From positions 14,338,648 to 14,402,647 of the forward strand of contig CM073329.1 of assembly GCA_037043015.1 (NCBI GenBank): 64,000 bases of DNA. The letters are read 5' to 3'. Shown one piece after another: positions 23,901 to 32,860 of the stretch. The translations under genes were made by a program, and so were the position numbers. The notes under the pieces were generated by a model. The model worked only from the letters and a program-made list of their open reading frames with translations. It was not told the origin of the DNA and did not search any database. Positions within the stretch are counted from its first letter, which is position 1. Every line of letters begins with the position of its first letter. Origin of the DNA: Bryum argenteum (lineage: Eukaryota; Streptophyta; Bryopsida; Bryales; Bryaceae).

Positions 23901-24240
23901 CAAACAAGATGAATCAAGATACAAACAAGAAAATGAAGGCTTGATTGTAGATAGCTTGCAAACAAACTCTTAAGCACAAAATATGGAGCCGTCGGAGAGG
24001 CGGCTCACCCTAACCCTACCAAGGCTCAAAGCCCCAACTAAGGTCTTATTGGATGAATGTCGTCACTACTTCACGCGCTCCATTCTTCAAGCCTACATTC
24101 CATCAACCACTTCATCAATGGATGTAGCCTCACATGCTACCACAAGGTTAGATGGATGAGACTTACAACAATCAAATTTCAAACACAACATGGACATCAA
24201 AGACTAATTGTACAAAACCCATGGTAAAACGCTCAATTCT
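20904..24240. other. Gene-poor stretch
   Basis: AT-rich, low-information DNA. The open frames here are short and unrecognisable. A small imperfect hairpin built of AACACTA and CTAAATGTCA motifs lies near 21605-21710. I cannot support a gene or a complete transposon. Confidence 0.5.
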
Positions 24241-26472
24241 AATTTAAACAACTAACCCTATTTCTAATTTAGGATTCACTAGGGGGAATTTTTCCTCCTC
24301 CAGTTCTTCTCCATCATCAATTGGATCCACTAGGGGGAATTTTTCTTCCTCTAGTCCTTCCACACCCTAAAGCTTAAATTAGTCTTAAACGTCCCATCAC
24401 AGGCCTCGCAACAATTAACCCCTAATATACAAATTGCATTCAAAACTAAATCATTGTATATTCTTCAATTTACCTCAAGATGTCATGGTTTGCAAACACT
24501 TCATTAATAAAAGTCATTATTAACAACATTTAAACAAGAGAGCACTCTCACGCTCTCACAGTGGGGTGAGGGAAGTATTATTGAACGTAAACAACCTCCG
24601 TCAATACCATTGCCATTACATTTGTCGTTCTTTCGAATGTCTCGTAATAGTGAGATCGATCGCAATAGTGTCTCGCCTTAAGCTCAACAGTTGTGGTTGC
24701 CACAAGTACGTGCTCCAAGAATACAAACAAGATACTGAGGGATGAGAACTACGAAGGATGATGAAAAGAGTATGAAGACACAAAATGGTGCACTTCGAGC
24801 ACAAGTTGCTGCAACTAATGAAATGGCAGGTCCAACCAAAGAGAAAGTGAAGGACCAAAACCTATTTTTACTCATGACCACTAATGAAGTGGGAATTGAA
24901 AGTGAGGGTGCTCGCAAATTGGTCTTACTAGAGAGTGAATAGGAGCTCTAGAATCTTTGTCAAAAACTTGCTAAGGAAGAGGATTTCTATCGTGGCTTCA
25001 TAGATAATAAGATTCCTACGAGCGGCGGAGGAAGGACTGTCCCGGGGAGCAATAACAAGGTAAGGAATTGTCAAACACCATCATCGCAAGTTTAGAATCT
25101 CTTCTAAAAAACGGATGCAAATACATAACAACGTTCCTTTCGGTAGGACAACAGCCTTGTTCTAGCATAGTAGAAATACTGTCAAAAAAATTGTCTGGAA
25201 TAACTTGTTTCTAATGGCATCAAAATAAATAATTATATTTGTCAAATTTTCTTAAACATTGTTTGGTGTAGTAAGCAATATCAAAGCCTACTACACTAGC
25301 AAAATGTCTACTACTCTAGTAAAACGTTGAGAAATGACAAAATATAATAACTTATTTTGATGTCATCAGAGGCGCAATTTAATAAGACACTATTTTTTGA
25401 AGAGACAAGTCATTTTGTACATTTGTTTGACATTAATTCTACTATACTAAAAGTGGCGACACCAAATACAAACAACAAGACCATTGTCAACTAAAGTAAA
25501 GTTACAACAACTCTAATTGTCAACTATAACACTATTTGTGAACCATGGTAATTTTTAAAGAGAAAGAAAATAATGAAGTTGAAAAATAGTGTTGAATTTT
25601 AACTATAAAAGTGCAAAAGGTTAATATTAGTATGAATATTTAACTTGAGTTCTCGTTGGTGAGCACCCTACGATTGACTTTGCAACGTAGGCAGGATTCC
25701 GCAAAATTTCATTATCGAAGATCGGTGAAATCTCACAAAAATCCAGTGTAGAGTAATCTGAAAAAGGTAGGTGGTAGAGGCTGAATGGGCCAAGGTCTAG
25801 AATGAAGCTGTAGCAAAGTACTCCTATAATGAGGGTGCCGCTCCGATCCTTGCCCCTGACCATGTTGCCGACTTCTATGCCACTTTCTTCCTCTCAATCG
25901 CTATAGTCTGTCCCCTATGCAAGTAAGAAAACTCCGGAAAGAAGTTGTGAATTTGAAGGGAGGCGAGAATTTAGCTAGCTCTAAGTAAGGACAAAGACAT
26001 AAAGAAGTAAGGTCATAAGATTTACATAAAGAAGGCTAACCTCCAAAGAGAGGTGGTCCAAAAAGACTTTTAGATGATCCTTTTATAATCAATGAGAAAT
26101 TTTTCTCAACTCGGTTTGAGATTTTAAAGTATAGCATCTTGTTCAAACAATTCAATTAGTATAATTACCAAGTTCTATTAATTTTGACCATACAAATCTT
26201 TAAACATATTTAGTCAACATTCCATCTATTGTAAATTCATCTTTTGAGAGTTCTATCTTTTTGTTTCAAGTCAAAAGACCCCCATGAAGCTTCACACTAA
26301 GTACTTACCATTTTTGGAATTTCTTGGAACTCCGACACTCGCAAAATCAACACCAAACTTTAATATTACCTAATCAATATCTACATGAGTACGTTACACT
26401 TTTAAGAGGCATTCTAATATCCATTTTGAGATCAAATGCATAGGCTCTTAACCATGCAAGTTTATACATTCA
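24241..26472. other. Gene-poor stretch with a short direct duplication and MITE-like debris
   Basis: Two copies of an approximately 45-bp unit with core CACTAGGGGGAATTTTTC occur at 24274-24356. At about 25170-25455 there is sequence related to the interior of the CACTA MITE at 10307: compare GACAAAATATAATAACTTAT with GACAAATATAATAATACATT, followed in both by GATGT and a C(A/G)CAATT motif. No genes are supported. Confidence 0.45.
25170..25455. mobile_element. Possible relic related to the CACTA MITE family
   Basis: Internal blocks (GACAAAATATAATAACTTAT, then GATGTCATCAGAGGCGCAAT) match the CACTA MITE at 10307-10600 in order and spacing. An internal inverted arrangement (TTCTAATGGCATCAAAATAA near 25213) mirrors it. 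Clean termini and a target duplication are lacking. Confidence 0.45.
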
Positions 26473-26938
26473 GGGGCGCTTTACACTATGTGGCAAGAGC
26501 CATGACCATGAAAATCAGATTTTGAATCTAAAGTAGCTTGGCCACTCATTGTGGTGTAAAATGGATTTAAATGAGGACAAGTATAAGCTCAATTTTCTAA
26601 TACAAATCCTTGTCATTTTCTCTTTTATCCTCCCATCTTCCTCATTTTTCTCAAAATAATTGAAAATTAACCAATCAATGGTTTTTAAGCCTCATGGTCT
26701 CCTAAATAATAGTTGAGTCGAGGCATTCGCTATGACTTAACTATATTTAAAGAGACCATGAAGACATTATCCACTTTGGAAAATACATCTTTGGAGACCT
26801 CAAAGTTAGTAGTCATAGCGATGGTCTTGTTTTTTTTAAACTATTGTATAATCAAATGGAACTATGAGCACATTATTGACCAATACACGTCTTTGAATTC
26901 CATTGTCAAGGCTCTTAGTCTATAGTGTAAAGCGCCCC
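26473..26938. mobile_element. TIR element, possible PIF/Harbinger-type MITE
   Basis: A 466-bp element with near-perfect termini GGGGCGCTTTACACTATG (left) and GGGGCGCTTTACACTATA (complement of the right). Subterminal GGCAAGAGCC and ACTAAGAGCC also match. A 3-bp duplication TCA flanks it (26470-26472 and 26939-26941). Three-base targets and G-rich ends fit PIF/Harbinger, but the target is not the typical TWA, so the class is tentative. Confidence 0.75.
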
Positions 26939-27023
26939 TCAATAGCCTAGGTTATAAGAACCTATAATTATCGAAAAACAAAACCTTGAGCTTCAAAGGG
27001 ATAAGAACATGGCTACTCGTTAA

Positions 27024-27600
27024 CCCCTAAAGATCCAAGAGGACCAAATCGGGCTTTTGCTATTTTGGGCAGCTTAGATGAATAGGTTAAAAGTAATATT
27101 TTTGCCTAAATTTTTTAATGTGTGCTCCCTATACTGCAAAGTGTATGTGGTAAAATTTACAAAGCCAAATTCCAATTTTTGAGTCTTCTACAACAATTCT
27201 TGGTTTGCGAGCCTGATAGGGCAGTTTAAATTTAGTATTTTTTTGAGATTTTTTTTTGGAAATATGTTCATGACCAAATCACTACTTAAGTTCCAAAGGG
27301 CCCCAAGTCAAAAAGTGTACCAATTTTAAAAGGGCAGCCTCCAAAAGTGTCAAAAATAATCTCAACAATGCCCAAAAAAACTTCGTAGACAAACTTTGGA
27401 TGTTATAATCTCTCAAATGGTAAACATCCAACGGTCAATTTTTATATCAGATACTGAAAATTGGCTTAGGTACAAGATCTTACGGTTGGAAGTTAAGAAA
27501 AGAATAAAAAAATTGTTTCGCACCCCTTGAAGTGCATAGAGGTAGAGAATTGGAGTTTTGAGGTTTTAAGCTCCCAAAAACACCCAAGGATCTTTAGGGG
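27024..27600. mobile_element. TTAA-flanked TIR element (piggyBac-like MITE)
   Basis: A 577-bp non-coding element bounded by TTAA at 27020-27023 and 27601-27604, with perfect 13-bp inverted termini CCCCTAAAGATCC. TTAA duplication plus termini beginning CCC and a TAAAGAT motif is the layout of piggyBac elements. No transposase is encoded. Confidence 0.72.
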
Positions 27601-27835
27601 TTAACTAAAAACAACACATCAAGGAACTATCCAAGGACTGCCTTCACAAAAGAGAGCCACCATTCGAGCATGGAACGTTATTCACCTTCACGGCATGCTC
27701 AAGATCCACTACGTGCCCACTCTTCTAGCGTGCCTTGACAAAAACCTCTCCGCAATCAATTTCGAAGTTGTTTTCAACTGTCACAACAAAAGTTGTAAGT
27801 TGCCGGAAAGACGAGAGGAGTGGTGGGAATGCACA

Positions 27836-27985
27836 TGGTGGGGAGTGAGTGGGAACGCATACGGTGGGAAACACATACGGCGGGGAGCAAGTAGGAACGC
27901 ATACGGTGGGAAACACATACGGCGGGGAGCAAGTAGGAACGCATACAATGGGGACGACATACGGCGGGGAGCCCGTGGGAACAAT
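27836..27985. repeat. 42-bp minisatellite, about 3.5 units
   Basis: Unit starts are at 27852, 27894 and 27936, with core GGAACGCATACGGTGGGAAA. The array is GC-richer than its surroundings. Because 42 is a multiple of three, all frames stay open across it, which explains several long but meaningless open frames on both strands. Confidence 0.85.
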
Positions 27986-28326
27986 GGGGAACTTGTGATG
28001 GGAACGCATGCATTACGAGAATGGCCGGGGTTGTAAGACCCTTAAACCTTAAACGTCATATGCTTTCCTGATACCACAACCAAAATCTCTTTTAAACTCC
28101 ATTTTTAGCATTATTCTATTTTTAATTTGCTTGAGCTCTATTCTAAGAAAGTATAGATCTCTTTAAGGTGCTCAGTTTGGAATTCTAAAAATTCCATTTG
28201 GTATAATGGAGTGTAAGTTATGAGCAAGATTCTCTAAAAAAAAACCCATCCCCTCGGGCTAAGGGTTAATTCCATAAAGCGCTTAATTCCATAAAGCGCA
28301 CGGATGAGGCTGTTTTGTTTTGTTTT

Positions 28327-28363
<37 letters not shown>

Positions 28364-29208
28364 ACACATACGACCTCGAGATTGAGAGTCGCAGCAATGG
28401 ACTGACTCTGACTCTAACCCATGCGACCGGTTTGTTTTTTCCGGAATTACAAGCACGGACATCCCATCGGGGTGCAAGTGAAGGTTGATCGAATGGCATC
28501 TTTGCCTCCACAGAGGATCGATCTTGTGACCTCGTGGGTTCAACCGGATGAGGCTGTTTTCAGTGCCGAGATTGAGAGCAAGAGCAGCCATTGCTCTAAG
28601 CAAGCAAGGTACTAAAATCTACCATTTGGACTGATCAATGCGTTAACGGCAAAAAACCAACGTCCACCCCCTTCTGCGCCATCACTGCAGTGGCCGTTGC
28701 TCTTTAATTAAACTCTAATACAACAACACATTACCTTGTCTGGCTTCGATCAGAGCTTTAAGGTTGTCCACAACTGAAACAAAATAATGGCTTTCAGGGA
28801 GCTACAGTTGCTTGTATGCAATCTCTTCACCAAGATCTCACACTCTCGGCTCAATTATCATCTTACAGTGATCGATCGAAGAGAACAAATCCTCAGCTAG
28901 TCTGACAAGTTTACAATTAGAGAGCAAAAGTATCACTATATGCATGCACGCATTGACGATCGAAGTAACTCTGAAATAAGACGATCGATGCAGCAGGTAT
29001 TGTGGCTACTCTAAATTAGCTAGAAAGGGAAAAGTTTATAGTTGTTGCAATTGATGTCCACGCTTGATCGATGAGCCTGACTTTGAATGCAGCTTTGTAA
29101 TCAAGACATGATTTGAATTCTATGCGTTATTCACACATTCCTGTTGCACATTCTAAGTGTCCGAATGTTCGGAAACTGAGAAATATAATGCAAATGGAAA
29201 TGAGACTA
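27986..29208. other. Non-coding stretch with a poly-T tract
   Basis: A T33 run lies at about 28330-28362. A short block CGGATGAGGCTGTTTT is repeated at 28300 and 28544, in each case followed within 80 bp by GAGATTGAGAG. Between them is an open stretch to 28608 ending at a plausible donor (AAG then GTACT), but I do not recognise its product. No gene is called. Confidence 0.4.
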
Positions 29209-29492
29209 CGGTTGGACTACCTAAAAGCGCTAGGGGACCTAAAAGCGCACTGTACCTCATCTGTAGATTGTGAAAATACATATGTACCTCAATTGTATAT
29301 AACGCAATTGGGTCAAATCTTACTTAGCACTTTAGAATTTTGTATAAAATTCACAAATGCGAATTACATGCTGCAAATTTTTGCAATCCTCCTGAAAACC
29401 TATTTCGAATGTGGTCATAATTTTATTTTGAATTTACTAGTGCTAAAAATAGGTCAGATCTCTTAAGTTGGTGCTTCTAGGACACTCAACCT
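29209..29492. mobile_element. TA-flanked MITE, copy B
   Basis: Second copy of the element at 15122-15403, in the same orientation, 284 bp. The termini are CGGTTGGACTACCTAAAAGC and, as the complement of the right end, AGGTTGAGTGTCCTAGAAGC. TA flanks it at 29207-29208 and 29493-29494. The interior (CAATTGGGTCAAATCTTACT and onward) is nearly identical to copy A. Confidence 0.87.
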
Positions 29493-29777
29493 TAGTATAC
29501 TTACCAAGCGTTGTAAAGGCTGTAGACTTGAGAGGTGGGCACTTCTAAGATTCAGATGAAGCAATTCGGCATACTTACCAATATTCGGTATAAATATCAA
29601 GTATGTTTTTGAGGCTTGATATAATTGTGCAGCATTTGAGCATGTAGAATGTAAATAGTATGAATATTAGGTTATACAGATTAAGAATGGAGTCTTGCAT
29701 GATGATTTTGCCCTAGCCTTGGGTACGCTCCGAGCAGTAGGCTGTAGTAAGGTGGCCAATAATTGTGTGATTTTTAA

Positions 29778-30452
29778 CATGGGAAATATACATGGATGTA
29801 ACCAATGAGCGATTTTTGTGTATAACCTTAGTTCCGTTAAAATGGCACTATTCCATGTGCCATTTGAGCAGAGCTAAAGTGCCATATTATGCAAACATGC
29901 CATTTTACAAGCATATTTTTAAAGTGAAGTTTGGAAGTATTTATGCCTACAAAATGGCATGTTCATTAATATTACACATGTACTCCGTAATATCACTAAA
30001 TTTTTTGTAATATCGCCAAATTTTCTATAATATCACACATTTTTTATGGTTTTTGACCTTTGGACATAGTAAAAGGGCAATATTTCTCAACGGCCGTTCA
30101 GAAACATTGCTGTTTTTGAACGGTTGTTCAGAAATATTTACCCTATCATGCATATGAGAGTTCGAAACTCGACGAAAACCAACATCATTTTTTTCATTTT
30201 AAGCACCCCAAAAAGCGCCATTTTAGCATAATAACGCCATTTTAACAGAATTGAGGTTGTATGGGAAAAATTAATGGAAAGTTAGAGCAAGTGGAATCAT
30301 CGTTTTTGAACTCTTCTACAGTGAGTTATGAAATTTTTGAAGGTGGAAATATAGGTGTTCCTAAAAAAAAGGTGTCCTAAAGAGACACCTTATAATGTTT
30401 GTATTGAGTACATGATACTCTTGTATGGGGAAGCTATCATGTACATGTGAGC
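29778..30452. repeat. Dispersed repeat, copy 1, split by a MITE
   Basis: The two outer parts (29778-29822 and 30260-30452) together align with 31490-31727. Shared blocks include GCGATTTTTGTG, GAGCAAGTGGAATCATCGTT and GGTGGAAATATAGGTGTTCC. The element at 29823-30259 interrupts it. The family is unknown. Confidence 0.75.
29823..30259. mobile_element. TA-flanked MITE nested in a dispersed repeat
   Basis: A 437-bp element with termini TAACCTTAGTTCCGTTAAAA (left) and CAACCTCAATTCTGTTAAAA (complement of the right), both continuing TGGC. TA flanks it at 29821-29822 and 30260-30261. The uninterrupted homologous site at 31490-31727 has CA (31536-31537) at the insertion point, which confirms both boundaries. 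Probably Stowaway-like, mobilised by a mariner transposase. Confidence 0.88.
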
Positions 30453-30625
30453 CCCATGATGGGACTTGGTTCATTATAGACCACTTTGCTTTAATCTTCA
30501 TGTAAGAAACAATCTTACTTTCAAACTCATTCTCTAGTGTACACCACATGTTCATCGATATATGCTCCTCAAAAATGAAGAGTTTTAAAGATGTTGAAGA
30601 GATTCTTTCCCTCTTTCATCACTTG

Positions 30626-30948
30626 GAGGCACGAGAGGCCATGGCTTGATGGTTGGGGCTCACTGCCGCCAATGAGGAGGCTGTGGGTTCTGTTCCCCAT
30701 GCCGGCGAGGTGCTCACCACCATAGTCCATCCAACTATGGTGGGGGGTCCTTGTATGGGTACCTCAAAGCCCTCTGGGGGATACAATGTCAAGTATTTAC
30801 AAGGTACTTGTAATAGTGTCCACCCTCGAATTGGGGAAGTAGTCTTGTTCCAATTTCCTCTTGTCTACCGGGCATCTGGTTATTAGCATTACGAACAGAC
30901 ACTTCATTCATGCCGGCCCGTTAAAAAGGGACATGAGTTTCTATCTGG
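30626..30948 (+). mobile_element. tRNA-derived SINE, copy 2
   Basis: The full head is present: GGCTTGATGGTTGGGGC in the A-box position and GTGGGTTCTGTTCCCC in the B-box position. It is followed by the family body (GGTGCTCACCACCATAGTCC, GGGTACCTCAAAGCC) and CATTCATGCCGGCC with a tail GAGTTTCTATCT. Part of the body is shortened relative to copy 3. Confidence 0.87.
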
Positions 30949-31489
30949 CTACTCTTCTAAACATATTTCTTTATCACTGAAGATTTATAAAACTAAAGAA
31001 ATGAAAAACTTTCCCAAATTCTATTACCCTACAAATTTTCCAGTAGCACAAATCATGACTACAAGCAAGCACTCATAATTACTTGGTAACCTCTTCGAAT
31101 TCCAAAAATAATGCTCTTATACAGTATGATGATTTCAAACTATTAGGTCAATGACATTCATCCTAGTCAACATTCTGTCAAATACATTTAGTTTTTTATT
31201 CTTCCTGCATCACATTTACTGTCAAATGTTCCTTTTCATTAGAATAATCATTTTTTGTTATCATAAGTCAAAGTATGTGCGTTTTCTTAAAAGGTAAAAG
31301 AGCTTGAGTGTATTTTTTAAATGTATTTCAAATTTGCTGCACATGTTCCTTTACTCAATTTGGTGAACAAAATCTGAACATGCCATTAAGCGGCCTAATT
31401 TAGAAGCCTTCTTTACCTGAAGTAGAAATGTTGGAAATCATGCTACATAAATTTATATGGTAAGGTGTCCTATAATGGCGTAATTTTCA

Positions 31490-31727
31490 GTACAGAAAAT
31501 CTACAGGAATGTTGCCAGTGCAAGCAATTTTTGTGCATGTGGAAAATTAGTAGAAAACTAGAGCAAGTGGAATCATCATTTTTGGACTCTTCTACAGTAA
31601 GTAATGAATTTTCAAAGATGGAAATATAGGTGTTCCTAAAATGGTGCTCTAAAGTGACGCCCTATAATCTTTGCAGTGTGTACATGGTTCTGTTGTATGG
31701 AGAAGCTATTATGTACGTGACAGTGAA
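31490..31727. repeat. Dispersed repeat, copy 2 (empty site for the nested MITE)
   Basis: Direct-orientation homologue of 29778-30452 without the 437-bp MITE. GCAATTTTTGTGCATGTGG here corresponds to GCGATTTTTGTGTA joined to TGGG in copy 1. Confidence 0.75.
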
Positions 31728-32473
31728 GATTACTAGGGCTCCATTTTCGGCACTGCGCCATTTTTGGCTGCTCTACCATATGTAAAGAAAGTTCTCTTCA
31801 AAACAATACTATTGCTGATATTTAACCATTAAAGGCCTGCTACCGCCAATATATCGTGTTTTTTGCATATTTGCACGTCGTTCAGTCTGTACCTTGGAGT
31901 CTACTCCGAAAGGAAGATTGTAGTTAAACATATAGCTTTTCATTGTTACATATCTCGCCCCATACTTTGTGATCTATAAGGATTATAGTGTGGAATAATA
32001 AACGGTGCATGGAAATAAACAACCTTCGTATCTCATTTAGGGAGATATCAGTAGGTGAACAATGTGACCCAACTTTATTTTTTCTCTAAGCTACATAAAT
32101 TTAAATCATGTAACAAGTTGCCACATATTTTAGGATGTTACATCCTAAAATGTAGTACTTACTCCCTTGCATAATATTTTCATAAATAAATAACGTTTGT
32201 GCAACAACAAACAAGATGGAACCAAATAAATCCTACTAGAGAAGTTCACAATAATAACCAAATATCCAAGTGGTAAGTAGTACATTCTTTACTACACTAA
32301 AATTTATGTTTAGTGTATCCACACTATATAATTAGGGTTTTCTATAACGTTTAACTTTTGATGAATTTGTTTACTTAGCAAACATTTACACGTAGAGGGG
32401 GACAAACTGGTGAACACAGTTTGTGAATTCTTTTATCAAAAGTAAAAAGTTATAGAGGTTATATGTCAATTAG
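31728..32473. other. Non-coding stretch
   Basis: AT-rich DNA between repeats; no gene or repeat recognised. Confidence 0.5.
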
Positions 32474-32816
32474 GCACCACAAGCCTTGGCTTGGTGGTTA
32501 GGGCTTAGGCCCCCAATGAGGAGGTCCTGGGTTCTAATCCCCATACCGGCGTGGTGCTTACCACTATAGTCTACCCAACTTTTGTGGGAGGTCCTTGGAC
32601 CTTGTTGTATGGGTACCTCAAAGCCCTTTGGGGAGATACTATGTCAAGTATCTTCAAGGTACTAGTAACTAGGCTACAAACTAGCGTAGTAATAGTGTCC
32701 ACCCTCGAGAGGGTAAGTAGTATCGTTCTAATTTCTCCTTGTCTGGTGGCCATCGGGATATTAGCATTACGAACGGACACTTCATTCACGCCGGCCCCTT
32801 AGAAAGGACCGGAGTT

Positions 32817-32847
<31 letters not shown>
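32474..32847 (+). mobile_element. tRNA-derived SINE, copy 3, with a perfect target-site duplication
   Basis: The most complete copy, about 374 bp. The Pol III A-box region is TTGGTGGTTAGGGC and the B box is GGGTTCTAATCCCC. The family body follows, then CACGCCGGCCCC and a simple (TATC)n tail at 32819-32847. A perfect 13-bp duplication, ATATGTCAATTAG, flanks it at 32461-32473 and 32848-32860, as expected for target-primed reverse transcription by a LINE partner. No LINE is seen in the window. Confidence 0.93.
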
Positions 32848-32849
<2 letters not shown>

Positions 32850-32860
32850 ATGTCAATTAG

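Noticed and set aside
27695..28036. 113-residue frame with a repeated NAYGGKHIRRGAS motif
   Set aside because: It is produced by a 42-bp minisatellite; opposite-strand frames across it are equally open, so there is no evidence of coding.
29113..29466. 117-residue open frame
   Set aside because: Most of it lies inside the TA-flanked MITE copy B, and it has no family resemblance.
32474..32560. Possible tRNA genes (A and B boxes)
   Set aside because: These are heads of SINE copies; the cloverleaf is not complete and the same head precedes a shared SINE body each time.
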